Assembly: GCA_024138025.1 (NCBI GenBank)
Contig: JAMXBD010001437.1
Location: 248,001-312,000, forward strand
DNA length: 64,000 bases
Origin: Combretum micranthum
Lineage: Eukaryota; Streptophyta; Magnoliopsida; Myrtales; Combretaceae
Direction of reading: 5' to 3'
Position 1 is the stretch's first letter. The number at the start of each line of letters is the position of its first letter. This document shows, in pieces, positions 34,801-45,870 of the stretch. The notes beneath the pieces were generated by a model that did not search any database, was not told where the DNA came from, and worked only from the letters and a program-made list of their open reading frames with translations. A program made the position numbers and the translations under genes.

Positions 34801-37447
34801 TTCGGATCTAGGAAGAAATAAGCCAAAACCATGCTCTAATTTCATCTAAACTAGTTTAAATTCATATCTAATGCCCCTAGGACCTTATATGAACATGAAA
34901 CTTGATAAACAAGCTTTAAAGGCATGATTAGAAGCTTTACATTACAAGAAAAATATTATGAACAATTCATAGAAATTATACATATTAATAATTTTACAAA
35001 TTATGAGTGAACTAAAGAAATAGATAAGAGGATTAGATGATGGTTTTAAGTTATATAATTGAACAAATGATGATACATAATTATTTAGGATTATAGAAAC
35101 ATAAACTTGATAGTTAGTACTTAAGCTTTAGGAAACTAGGAACCAAAAGAAATCAAATAAAGAAAAATGTTCGAGAGATCAAATAAACTGTATTGATATG
35201 TTTGTTATAAGCTAAAAACAACCTCACCAAGGAAAAGAACACAAAAAATACTATGAAAACGGCTACTTATCCGTCGAAAACAGACTAGAAATGAATTAGA
35301 TATGATCAAAACAAGTTTTGACTACAGTTACTAGGATTCACTTGAAACCTATGCTTGTGTTTCATAAATCTAAAAATTGTACAAGTCTCTTTTCTCAAAA
35401 ATAATTCTACTACTAAAAAGCACTCGAAAAATACTATCAAATCAACTGTTTATACAACGAAATCGTATTTAAAACGAATAAGAAATCGTAAATAGAAATT
35501 CACTCAATTTTCAACCATAATAGACCAATACTAAGGTTACTACTGTTTCTATCGATATAGTTTGATTATTACCATTCTTATTACTACTGTTCATAATATT
35601 TTGTATTATTGATATTTTCACCAAGGATCATTAGAATTATTAATACGTTATTATTTACGTTAATGTCACTATATTTATACTATCATCAATATAATTATTA
35701 TCTTGGCAACTAATATCATTATGTACTAATGTGAAAATTGTTATTATTCTTATAATTGTAATTATCACTAATATTGATATTAACATTTCCAACTAATATT
35801 ACTAATAATATTGTAATATTAAACTTAGCTTGTTTTGCAATAAGAATGAAACTGAAGTATAATAGAAATTTGATATATCTACATATGATTTTTATAACTT
35901 TTGAAAGGTATAATACTAGAAAATACCCTTAAATAAATAAAATACCAATTGAGAGACAGATAAGGTTGACGGGCAAAGAATTAATAAATAAAAATGTTCT
36001 ATTAAAAGCAGTAGAACTTAAGAAAAGACAAATCCCTTGAATAAAAATATAGATAGTAATTAATAAAAACTATATCAAACACCGATACGGAATATTTAGG
36101 TATCTAAAATAATTTAATTAAATTATTTAACGATGCAATAAACGGGTTTAATCTAATATTCGGCAATGAGAGTCAGCACTTTTAATTATAGGAAGACTTC
36201 TCTTATAGAAACGGCCCGATAATGAATCCCTATTATTTTCCTTTCATAGGAAAATAGATCAATTTTGGATTATCGATAGCTTATACAACTACTTAGCGAG
36301 GACCCAGGTGAGTACTTGACTTTATCACATTGTTTGTGCTTGTAGTATAGTTGCACTTGTAATAATATATATATTCAATTGATATGCATGCGGGATTGGG
36401 ACTACAGGATGCGTGGTGTATGATTGAATGGCAAATTATCATAATATAAGCGTTAATCCTATTGTATGTTAAATATTGTATGAAATATGTTGATGATTGT
36501 CTATAAATTGTATGATCGCCTTAAACTTGATTAACAACTGTCGATACTATAAATGAAACGGACATGCATTGCACGATTTGCATAAACTGCATATGGAGAT
36601 GTGGCAGCCTACTACGTGTTAGTATTTCGGTTCTCTGGTAATGCTTGGTTTTTCTAGGCAAGAGGCTATTAGTTCTACGCAAGCTTACCTTTGTTCCGTC
36701 GGTTCCATGGGAACTAACTGGAAAATGAAGGACGCCGCCCATGGTATCGCTTTGAAATGACTAACACTTAATGGAGTCTCTTTGTTCCAAAAGGAAATTG
36801 AGTGAAGCAACTGAGTGTTGTTATTCCTATGGTTCTCTGTTTCTCCTGGGTAGGTGGGCCATAGATCGGTTCCTTCAACCCCGATGAAGAGGGCGTAAAT
36901 CTTCATCCTGCTTTGGATTCTAGATCATCCAAGCTTGTAATGTGCATATGATTGATTGTTGCATTACATATGATTGATAATTATACTTGGTTGCTATTGT
37001 TTGATGTGTGGTCTAGTCAGGTTATCTCACTGAGCCCGTGGTTCGCTCACTCCCCTACAGTTTTTGTGCAGGATTATTACTAGCTAGGACTGGGCTAGGA
37101 ATGTGTGAAGAGAGCTTCTCCAACGAACTTTATTGAAGATAGAGATATAGGATATGGAAACTTAGAATGTAAATTAGATGAATTTTTAATTTTGTATGTT
37201 GTAGTTTGGAAACCCAATTTCACTATTTGGTGGGGGATACCGATTCTTTGCGATCTTGGTGGAAATTGGAAAATCGGATTCCATAGCTGAAATACTGTAA
37301 TATATTATATCATTTGTATGAAAAACTTTTATAAATAATAGAGTCTTGTATACTCTGACATACAAGACGGCTCTCATGTTACGGGTGCACACGTGATATG
37401 ATAGCTTTAGATAAATCCTGTTAGGCCCCCATATTAGAGTCGTGACA
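31845..37447 (+). mobile_element. solo LTR of the giant-LTR family
   Basis: This 5603-bp sequence begins TGTTATCCCCC and ends GTCGTGACA. It aligns with the LARD LTRs in order: left AT-rich part, GC-rich island, TATA box at 34194, donor at 34472/34473, AT microsatellites, acceptor at 37071 and the last 400 bp. ATAGA at 31840-31844 and 37448-37452 is a perfect 5-bp target duplication. No internal sequence or second LTR is present, so it arose by recombination between LTRs of a full element. It is more diverged than the two LARD LTRs are from each other. The stretch about 36300-36980 is largely unlike the LARD version, including most of the hairpin array. Confidence 0.92.
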
Positions 37448-37829
37448 ATAGAAGTGAAGTACATCGAGCCAACGACATTAAACAAGTGCGCTTCTTGGGA
37501 GACAACCCATGTTTGAATTAAGTAAGTTAAGTTCCTTTTTCTTTTCTTTTCTTTATACTATCCTAAACTTTGTTACTGTCATAATTGTAGTTTTCGAAAA
37601 GGAGATCAAGCTCACTTAAAGGATGATAAAGTGTATTTTAAGTGTGGGAAACCTTAATTACAAGTAAGAAACTTTCATTTATAACTTCTAAGGATGTTAG
37701 GTATGTGTTCCTCAATCTTAAATTGGTAAAGTACTTGAAAGAACCTGATCAATTTTCAAGCATCCACACTTCTAAGAGCATAAGTAGTGTTTTACAATGG
37801 AACATTTAAGTCCAAGACAATCTGAGCAA

Positions 37830-38215
37830 TATTTTGGATACTACACTCCCACTAGCACAATGATGTATAAGGTGGTGCACTATCACTTCCACGGACCACT
37901 TAACTCTCGGCTCATATTTTTGGACCATTCACACCCACAAGCACCATGGTGTTTAGGGTGAGGCACTTTTTAAAACACTCAAAGAAGCTCTCAGGTCAAT
38001 TTTTGGAGTCTTACACTACCACGAGCACCATAGTGTTTAGGGTGGGGCACTTTTCAAACATAACATAGAAGCTTTCGGGTGCATTTTTCAGACCATACGA
38101 GTACCATGGTGTATAAGGTAAGGCACTCTTAAATCCCCATCAAAAAGCCTTGGGTCACTTTTTCAAACCATACATAGACACAAGCACCACCATGTATACC
38201 TTGAGGCATTCCAGT
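37830..38215 (+). repeat. five tandem 76-86 bp repeats in the 3' UTR
   Basis: Units centred on GCACCATGGTGT followed by a GGTGnGGCAC phrase start at 37855, 37941, 38025, 38101 and 38184. The core is itself palindromic. A related single unit occurs in this element's LTR (28166-28193). Tandem repeats in this part of Tat/Athila elements are known to vary fast and can seed satellites. Confidence 0.75.
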
Positions 38216-39098
38216 TTGTCCATTATATATACAGCTTTTCTCTATCCAATTTCATTCTTTCCCCATCATTCGTATGAACTAAATGCACACCTTCTCCACG
38301 AAAAAGCTTGGCTCCAACACTCCATCACACTACACACTCCTATGCTTGTTTTTCTTTGATTCTTTAGCTCTACAACATTCAAGTGATTCTACTCTTTTTT
38401 TCGCAATTGTGGGCTGAAATTTACTACACTTTTCTTAGATTGCGATGGGTTCCATAGTTGTATGCCATGGGTTGTTAAATCGTGCTTGCATGTTACATTT
38501 TCTAGTTGTGATAGAATGTTTCTCATGTGTGAATGTGAATATTATTCAAGCTTGTGCAAGTTATACTATGAAAACGCAAATTTCCATTCGAAATCTAGGG
38601 TTCATGCAAATGTTGAATGGCTATAACTTATGGGGCTTTTGCTTTTGTTGTGCAATTAAGTGCTATTAGGATTAACTAGTGCAAGTAACTCCCATTATTT
38701 GTGCTTCTAGAGCTTCAATTGGAAATCTAGGGTTCTTAAATGTATGAAATTGGCACTTTTCATGAATTGAGTTGTATGGCAAGAATTTATGATGTTTTAT
38801 GGTAAAAAATCTATTGTTGAATCCATACATGACCTTGTGCACGACCATTTTCCCGCGTTCGTGTTGATATGAATTTTGCCATGACTTTGATTTCTACCTC
38901 ACCCTCTACACGGCTGTGTAGCTGGTAGTGCTAATTATGTTTACTTTAAACCTTTGATTTTTATCCTTAGATATTGATGCTTTTTAAGAAACAATTGCCT
39001 TTTATCTGAATTAAGTATCAATATATATTTTTCCAATAATTCCTTTGTGTTAGTTCTTGTTTACATAAACTTATGTGTCTCTTGTCTCTTTTGTAAAG

Positions 39099-39311
39099 AT
39101 GAGAACTAAACAAGTTGCACACAAGAAGTCGAAGAGAAGCAATGATGAAGCACCGCGAACTGCAGCTTCCTGATCCACAAAAAGAGCTAGAAATGTAGAG
39201 GAGATAGTGGAGGAAGTGCCAACTAAATATTTAGATGAGGAAGTTGAGAGTGGATCCCATGGTGAAAGTGATGAGGAGGAGGATAAAGATGATGATGCTG
39301 GATCGACTTGA
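39099..39311 (+). pseudogene. late ORF of Athila-like element, broken and shortened
   Basis: An ATG at 39099 opens a basic start (MRTKQVAHKKSKRS). A stop falls at codon 25 (39171), after which the same frame runs through an acidic stretch ending DEEEDKDDDAGST to a TGA at 39309. Seventy codons are far fewer than the several hundred usual for the ORF in this place, so the middle is probably deleted. It parallels the acidic tail at 3-101. Confidence 0.5.
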
Positions 39312-40943
39312 TTGTTCTTATTACTTTCTTTGCTCATCATTTTATGTTTGTTAATCAATTTGTTCCGTACTAATGAGATCCCTCTTGTAGGGAAGACTCT
39401 GAATTTCTAAGATCTCCTTGGATATCTTTTTCTGGTCTTTAGGATAAACTAACTTTTGTTTTTCTTTTTAGACATCTTTTATTGTTTTTTTTAAGGCATA
39501 GATTTTGTAGGGTCCATTTTTCTCTTAAGTGCTTGGATATGGAACACTCCTTGATGATATCATGAAAATCCGAGGAAGTTATGGTATCCTTTTCCTTTTA
39601 ATTTTTCCCTTTTTACTAATTTGTGCTGAACTTGGAAAGACATTGGGGACAATGTCTTACATAAGTGTGGGGAAGGGGTATATTATGAAAGAAAATTATT
39701 TGGATCTTAAATTGTGCTTATAGTATCTATGAACTTGTTTTCAAATTTTCCCCATTTATAAGGTTGCAATTGAGCCTAATTGTTGATTTTCAATTGTTGA
39801 AAAAGATGAGAATCTTGAAATTATACTCATTCATTTGTGATTAGCATTCTTAATAAAAGTAAAATGACTTTGTGCCTTACTCACCTATTTTGAATTTGGT
39901 ATACTTAGTTAAAATTTGTTGATGAAATCTAAGTGGAGCAAATTTACTTGCTATTTAATGATTGAATCTAGAGTTGTGGAAGGGATTGAAGTCCTTAGTT
40001 TTAAAGTTAAATAGTTACATTTCTAAGCTTGTTTGATAGTATATCTACTTTTCAAATACTTTGAGAGCGCTTTTAACCTTTTGTGAAAGGGATATATGAA
40101 ATCAATCACTTAGTGATTCTTTTTGAATAATCTCTTTGAAAAAAAATGAATCAATTGTTGTGCTTATCAAAATATTAAAGCTTAGTAAACAATTGATGAA
40201 AAAAAAAAAAGAGAGAGAGAAAAGAACCTTCACTCCAATGACTTGGGTAACTGAGTTAAGAGTATCCAAACTTGAATGTTAGAGTGTGAGAGAGTTCATT
40301 GGGGTCTTTTTAAAACTTGGTCACTTGGGCGATGAGCTTGGGATGTGCCGACTCAGTGAACTCACTGTAATGAGAAGTGCGGAAAGGCAAAAGTTCAATA
40401 CATGAACTTTGAATAAATAAACTGAAAAGACACGGGCCAAACCCCGTCCAGAGGAATTATGAAAAGATGCGGGCTAAAACTCATTCCTCTAAAGGCTATA
40501 TAAATTTTTTTTTTTAGAGATTTCAATCAAAAAGGAGAAAATCTAGGGGAATGATGGATGCCATAGACTTTTATTTTAGATTGCTAAGTTTAGAGAAGTA
40601 GTTGAATGGTTTATATACTTTCTAATTAGTGATGAGATGTAACCAAACCGCTTTTGCTTTGATTGACTCTTTATTTCTTTTATAACTTGGAAGCGATTAT
40701 TAAATAGTGAGGGTAACAGTTTGATTTACTTGGATTCATCTTAAAAATTTAACTATAGTATGCTAAGTACAAGTACAACTATGGTAGGTTCGAGCAGTAG
40801 GCACTAATGAGTTACTTTGGATTATCTGAATTAAAGAACGCTACCTTTGATTTGAAAATATTAATGAATATAATTGATGAGAGGTTCTTTTGTCTTTATT
40901 TTCTTTGCTTGAGGACAAGCAAACAGTTAAGTGTGGGGAAGTT

Positions 40944-42298
40944 TGATAAAAGTTAAAAGACCATTAATTCTAGTGCTTATTAGATATAATTTTGTATAGA
41001 TTTTATGTGAAATTGTTAAGAAAAGGATACGTAATTGCTCTATATTTGATTTCAGGGTTTGGAAAAGATATTTCAAAAGTTTAAGGATGATTTGAGCAAA
41101 AACGAGAAGAAATCTGACAAAGGAGCAAAAAGGTTGAATTTCAATTCTGCACAACCTTCAACATGGCTATGTAGATGCTAGTGTTGAGCTTCAAAACATG
41201 ACCAGCAACTATTCTAAATTATGCCCTAGCTACTACCTTGGGAGTGTACAAGGCAGTTTTGAAGGATAGAACATGATCCGAGAAGAAAATGATGACTTTC
41301 CAGATTACACTACCTCAAGCACGGTGGTGTACTTAGTGGTGTACTTTCAATGATGGTTCAAAATGTATAAATAGCCATTCCAAATTTTCAGTTATCATCA
41401 TTTATTGTAATTCTAAACCCTAGGAGAGAAAAAGGCACGAACTTTAGAGAGAAAATTGCTAGGAATTCCTTGAAGATTACAAAACAACAATCAAAAGGGT
41501 GTTATTTTTTTTTTTTTAGATTACTTCTCTAGATCTATTGCTTTTATTGTGAAATTTATGGAGGAGTAAATCTATACCCTAGTCTTGTGAAACCCTAAAC
41601 CCATATGTGATTTGAATTGATTCTTAATTAATGAAAGTTTATGTCTTTACATCTATTCATATGTTATAATTGTCTTGTGATTGATTTGTGTACAAGATTG
41701 ATTACATGTTTGATTCTTGTTAGATAGAAAGAGGTTTCATCTAATAGGATAGATCTATATGAATAGAGGGATTACATGTTTTAGCTAGAGGTAGGAAAGT
41801 TTTGATCTTTTGCAATAAAGATTCCATCTTTATTTAAGAATCTTGATCTTGAATGCAATCTCTCACGGTGTTAGTGAGGGAGAGGTCTCCATTATCTCAT
41901 ATGAGATTAGGAATTGATTAACTCGAGGGAGTGATTGATTTATTTATGTGATTCTTCATTGTAAAGCATAAATATTTCATTAATCAATCTTTTGTTATAA
42001 AAACTAGGTTTTATGATGGATCAAGATGAAGGGTATGTCTTGTAATTGATATCTAATTGTTAAAGCAATATAATTGATTCTAGGGTTAATAATTTGGATA
42101 ATTAATAGTTAAAGATTAGATATTTCTTCATATGATTGGATTAAATAGTAGAAAAAGGGTGATTCTAGTACTTGTTTAATAGATCCTTGAGGACGATATC
42201 CGTTTAATCCTATGCTACTATAGATAGGTACACTACTTAATTTGATAGTAGGAATTAATTTGGATTCATAAATTTTAAAGTTTGGTACGATCCTGTCA
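40944..42298 (+). repeat. 3' LTR of the Athila-like element
   Basis: It starts TGATAAAAG after the purine tract and ends TCCTGTCA, followed by the ATAGT target duplication. At 1355 bp it is about 45 bp longer than the 5' LTR because the latter lost its right end. Many substitutions separate the two LTRs, so the insertion is not recent. Confidence 0.88.
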
Positions 42299-42444
42299 AT
42301 AGTGTCTTTAAACAGGTATCCCTTATGTGAGTTTTGAAGATTCATTATTGTTTATTTGTGGTTTAGAATTTCTTAGCCTTAGCATGTTCTTAGAAAGTGA
42401 AGGATACGTGGCAAGTTATAATGCCATTAAGTTAGAGCGTTATA
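42299..42444 (+). repeat. 3' LTR of second chromovirus-like element, part 2
   Basis: The sequence resumes with ATAGTGTCTTTAAACAGG, continuing the LTR that was cut at 27804. It aligns with 22502-22645 of the 5' LTR and ends at GTTATA, followed by TCTTA as the likely target duplication. Confidence 0.85.
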
Positions 42445-42645
42445 TCTTAAGTCGCCTAATTGGGATTACATGATCTAACGTGAACGACACGAACAAGTGT
42501 TAATCGTATCTATGTCCATCCAAATATACTGATGTGGACAGGATCGCGAACAAGTACTTAGATGGCTTGGAGTTGTTGAAGAAGCAACGGAGGCAGACCA
42601 AGCTGTAGGAGATGAACCGGCTTGCTGATTTAATTTATTTTGACA

Positions 42646-42735
42646 TTTCTGTTTCATTTATTTTACAGTTTCTATTTCATTTATTTTGATGTTTCTGTTT
42701 CATTTATTTTACCGTTTCTATTTCATTTATTTTAG
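42646..42735 (+). repeat. 23-bp tandem repeat, four units, in LTR
   Basis: Units beginning TTTCTGTTTC or TTTCTATTTC start at 42646, 42669, 42692 and 42715, exactly 23 bp apart, with a partial unit before them. G and A alternate at the sixth position, so the higher-order unit is 46 bp. Confidence 0.9.
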
Positions 42736-42913
42736 GGGACTTAAAGGTCATATTCAAGCCATATAAATGGCATTGTAACCCTTTGCACATATTATTATTA
42801 ACTTTTGATATTTGAAATTCCTTATTGAGAAATTCTCTCATAAAGTTTGCATTGTTATTGCAAATTTTGATCTTTGAACGCTTTACGCTGCGTCAGGTGG
42901 TATCAGAGCAAGG

Positions 42914-43261
42914 ATGGCTACCTATAGTGATAGCGGTACTCTCCGTGATGGTGTTCAGGAAGGTGGAGCCTCTCAGGAGGATGAGGCGTTGCAACGATTG
43001 GAGTGACGTCTAGAGTAACGGATGGATCACATATTCCAGCGTTTCGAGGAACGTCTTGATGATATTGTAAATCATCTGGTTGCTTTGGAAATTGATGCAA
43101 ACAGGAGATGGGCTAACAATAGAAGACCAAAGGACGATGTAGCTCATAGGGAACCTATTGACAGACCAAATCGTGCCTGTAGACAACCTATCTATGATGA
43201 AAATTCTAAAGAGAGCGATGTAGAACCACCTCAGTTCACTCGCAATCTACCATATGGTTAG
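42914..43261 (+). pseudogene. N-terminal gag fragment of gypsy element
   Basis: From the ATG at 42914 the frame runs with two stops (after RLE, near 43004 and 43016) into a predicted helical stretch, IFQRFEERLDDIVNHLVAL, and then a basic and acidic linker ending at 43261. Such a helical N-terminus after a short leader is typical of gypsy gag. The capsid core is missing because the element is truncated here. Confidence 0.55.
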
Positions 43262-43327
43262 GGGTGTGCAAAAAAACCAATGAAATCGAAAAATCGAACT
43301 GAAACCGTAAAACCAATCCGCATTTGC
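43262..43327 (+). other. short insert with AGGGGTGTGCAA start
   Basis: AGGGGTGTGCAA followed by A/C-rich 'aaccgaaa'-like phrases resembles the end of plant hAT-type elements. Only about 65 bp is present and no opposite end was found. It joins directly to a truncated LTR at 43328. Confidence 0.3.
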
Positions 43328-43787
43328 TCACACACATTACAAATGAAGGCCTCAATGGGCCTGGGTCCATAAGAGAACCTACATTCATATCCACATTGAG
43401 AGGTACTCATCCTAGCCGTTGGTCGTCTGTCTCATCTAACGAACGACATCGACGGCTAGATTCTCTATAAATACCCTTAGTCCTTACCTCATTTAGACAA
43501 GGGGAAATCTTGGACAAACGCTGTCATGTTGTCGGATTTCTGCTCCGGTGAATCAAACACTTGATTTACTAAAGAATACACACGAATTCATAGTACTTAG
43601 TGAGGTTGATGCTTTCTAGCTCTCTCGCCTGTCACATGTGTGTTAGAGCCTATTGAGACTGTCTAATCCTCCTCCCTACACGATTCTCTCTTGATCACCC
43701 TTGCACGTGTTGTTTCCCTAGGTCACGTGTAGTGCGATAGTCACGCAGCAAGCATTTGATCGTTGCATCCGGAATCATACCCACACA
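43328..43787 (+). repeat. 5' LTR of Tat-like element, left part missing
   Basis: It starts abruptly inside the LTR at 'gctcacacacattacaaatg' (50865 in the other copy), so about 195 bp is lost. TATAAATA lies at 43466-43473. It ends CCCACACA at 43787. Confidence 0.85.
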
Positions 43788-43809
43788 TTTTTAGCGACTC
43801 CACTAGGGA
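43788..43809 (+). other. Tat/Ogre-type primer binding site
   Basis: TTTTTAGCGACTCCACTAGGGA follows the LTR end. It matches the usual TGGCGACTCCxCTGGGGA form with two G-to-A changes. It runs directly into sequence coding for the AGO-like fragment, with no leader between. Confidence 0.6.
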
Positions 43810-44273
43810 TGAAGGTATTATAAGGGAGCTTCTTCTTGATTTCTATGTGAGCTCCAATTCTTTCAATCTGGGTCTCCGAACAATGTTCCTCCTGGAACCA
43901 TCATTGATAATAAAATCTACCATCCTCGTAACAATGACTTCTATCTGTATGCAAATGCTGAAATGATAGGGACAATAAGCCCAACGCACTATCATGTCTT
44001 GCTGGATAAGATTGGATTTTCAGCTGATAAACTCTAGGAACTTGTGCATTCCCTATCGATATGTACTAAAGAAGCACGACTGCAATTTCAGTGGTTGCAC
44101 CAATTTGCTATGCTCATTTGGCAGCAATCCAAATAGGCCAGTTTATGAAATTTAAGGATACTTCTGAAACTTCCTCGAGCCACAGTGGTGGCTCGAATGC
44201 TCGGGGTGCTGTTCTTGTCCCTCAACTGCCCAAGTTGCAGGACAATGTCTCCAGCTCCATGTTTTTCTATTAA
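43805..44273 (+). pseudogene. AGO4-clade Argonaute fragment (PIWI C-terminus)
   Basis: AGO4-type proteins bind 24-nt siRNAs and direct DNA methylation (family knowledge). The fragment has three parts. RDEGIIRELLLDFYVSS (43805-43855) is followed by a gap of about 60 residues relative to the family. In another frame come GSPNNVPPGTIIDNK and YHPRNNDFYLYANAEMIG, then PTHYHVLLDKIGFSADKL, a stop and ELVHSLS. After a further frameshift comes VVAPICYAHLAA through to SSSMFFY and a TAA at 44271. The normal AGO C-terminus is MFFC. At least 390 bp of coding sequence is contiguous, and I see no intron. Since plant AGO4 genes are intron-rich, an mRNA-derived copy is likely. It cannot give a working protein. 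Confidence 0.85.
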
Positions 44274-45870
44274 GGTTTCGGTGCTTAGGCTGCCCCACTG
44301 TTTATGTGTTTTCCTTTAACTTTCTATGGCTAAGTTTTTTTTTTTTTTTTTGTACTCAATTTTGTATGTCATTTCCTACACTCCTTTGAACTTGCTTGGG
44401 CCATCATTGCAATATCTTGAAGAAACATATCGACTTTGTTTGAAGACAAGCATTATTTTCATGCATGTACTTTTAATTGACTAATTGTGGTATCATTATA
44501 TAAGAGTGATGTAGCATCATGAGCAAGCTGGTGTCACATGCACGTATATGTTTTGAGCATATTGCACAAATGAACTTCATGCATTGTTGCATAAGTGAGA
44601 ATCATGTACAAACAAACATTTTGCACTTCAAGCATCACAAATGTGCATTGCACATAGAATTTATTGATTTGTGATAGGCATCCACTTGTGTCTTTCATTG
44701 CTGTAATATTCTTGGCATGCAATGTCTCCCTTCTTCCTTTCAATATGAGTTGTATCGAATATGTGAAGCTGACCATGATAATAAAATCAACTCATCAACT
44801 CTATATCCATTTATATTCTTGATACTCATTTTCGCCTTGGCGATATATCTAGTCATCATGCTCTTTGAAGTACTAGCTCTCATATAGTTGCAACACATGA
44901 AAAGACGTAGTAGTAAGATCACTTCAGTCCCTTAGACACTTGTAAAGTTATTATAGGCATCATAGATAAAGAGCATGTCTAGATAACAAGGATTGTTATT
45001 AAAACACAACACTTAATTTTAAAACATGCCTTTTTCGTTATGATCATACGTGCTTAGGAGCAAAGCTTCAACTAAGCAACAATATTTCTAATACAAGAGA
45101 AGAGTGGAATCCTTACATTATCGTGTGCATTGAAGTAGCATTGCTACTTCCTCGCGATGATGTTTAAACAATCCATTTAAGGAAAATGAACATTCACACC
45201 TATGCAGCGATAGTGATATTCATTTATCAATCGCGCTTATAGCAGCGACGGTAGCAGTTTTACCAATCGCGCTCCTGCAGCGATAGCAACATTTGTTATC
45301 AATCGTGCTCATGCTGCGATAGCATTTGTTATTGATAAATTTTTATTGGTCAAGGGGGTACTTGCCACTACTCAACTATATAGTGCTTGTGTAGAATACC
45401 ATGTGCCAAGGATTACTTGGCTCAATAGGGGTTGTCAAGGGGATTATCTCCACTACTTGACAACTAGAAATACCAAGAAGAAAGTGATGATGATTTATCA
45501 ACATCATGCCTATGGGAGCTCAGCTCTAACCTATCAGCAACGATGTTTATAAATCATAAGTTATATTTTTTTTTATTACTAAAAGGTAATGTTGCCTAAT
45601 CCAACGTCGATCTCTTTTTTTTTTTTTTTTTTTTTTTGAAACTAGCTTTGCGTGCTAAGAAGATTAGTTTCTTACTTTGCAGCGACAATAGCGATGAAAA
45701 GGAAACTAAGTGATTACACCATCATATTTTCACAAACAATACTCATTAATTGAGTAATACAACTCATTCATTAGATAAAAGAATTTAACGCTTCATTTAC
45801 ATAGAAACAAAAAGGAAATGAGTGAGATATGATGATAACACTCTTGGTTATAAACAGCTCTTTCTTCAAT
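44274..45870. other. interior of Tat-like element without genes
   Basis: The first 150 bp may be 3' untranslated sequence of the AGO-like copy, with a T17 run near 44336. The rest has only short unconserved open frames. It includes a minisatellite (45203-45340) and a T23 run (45615-45637). I recognise no protein. Confidence 0.45.
45203..45340 (+). repeat. 35-38 bp minisatellite
   Basis: Units beginning GCAGCGATAG or close variants start at 45204, 45242, 45277 and 45313. Each is followed by an A/T-rich part and the phrase 'atcgcgctc'. A stray related motif occurs at 45678. Confidence 0.75.

Larger units (their letters stand above)
37448..40943 (+). other. 3' untranslated part of the Athila-like element
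   Basis: It resumes with the phrase 'cttgggagacaaccca', which in Athila-type elements follows the end of pol. It then holds five tandem repeats (37830-38215), a broken late ORF (39099-39311), an internal purine tract AAGTGTGGGGAAGGGG (39663-39678) and the terminal tract GTGTGGGGAAGTT (40931-40943). The segment 40240-40510 closely resembles 1000-1240 of the first Athila-like element, including a 'cgggc...cccgtccagag' phrase. Confidence 0.75.
27805..42298 (+). mobile_element. Athila-like element with gag-protease but no RT-integrase
   Basis: LTRs at 27805-29114 and 40944-42298 flank a degenerate tRNA-Asp-type primer site, a gag-protease pseudogene, a late acidic ORF and two purine tracts. ATAGT on both sides (27800-27804 and 42299-42303) is a perfect 5-bp target duplication. 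The matching empty site is preserved in the host element's 5' LTR near 22502. Sequence passes from the protease straight to the 3' untranslated region apart from a solo LTR, so reverse transcriptase, RNase H and integrase are missing. The gag region has several stops and a frameshift, so this copy is dead and was probably mobilised by a helper. Confidence 0.9.
20706..42444 (+). mobile_element. second non-autonomous chromovirus-like element, host of nested insertions
   Basis: The 5' LTR (20706-22645) begins TGTAATATAC. The 3' LTR begins TGAAATATAC at 25974 and is cut at 27799 by another element, resuming at 42299-42444. The primer site TGGTATCAGAGC lies at 22653-22664. The interior (22646-25973) has no intact reading frame and ends with 'gaggacgaaag' and a purine tract, as in Tekay/Del chromoviruses. 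Flanks TCTTT and TCTTA agree at four of five bases, which supports the chosen ends even though the LTR ends in TA rather than CA. The LTRs differ clearly from each other, so this insertion is older than the LARD. Confidence 0.8.
42450..43261 (+). mobile_element. fragment of a third gypsy element: LTR end, PBS, gag start
   Basis: An LTR-like stretch ends GCGTCA at 42895. Two bases later comes the primer site TGGTATCAGAGC (42898-42909), and an ATG follows at 42914. The start of this LTR is not identifiable, and the element is cut off at 43261, so no second LTR is present. The primer site and leader differ from the LARD and the second chromovirus-like element, so it is a separate family. Confidence 0.7.

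Noticed and set aside
39071..39358. Serine-rich minus-strand frame of 95 codons
   Set aside because: It is the antisense of the acidic late ORF at 39099-39311.
42646..42735. CRISPR-like regular spacing
   Set aside because: The 23-bp units are contiguous without spacers, and the context is a plant LTR.
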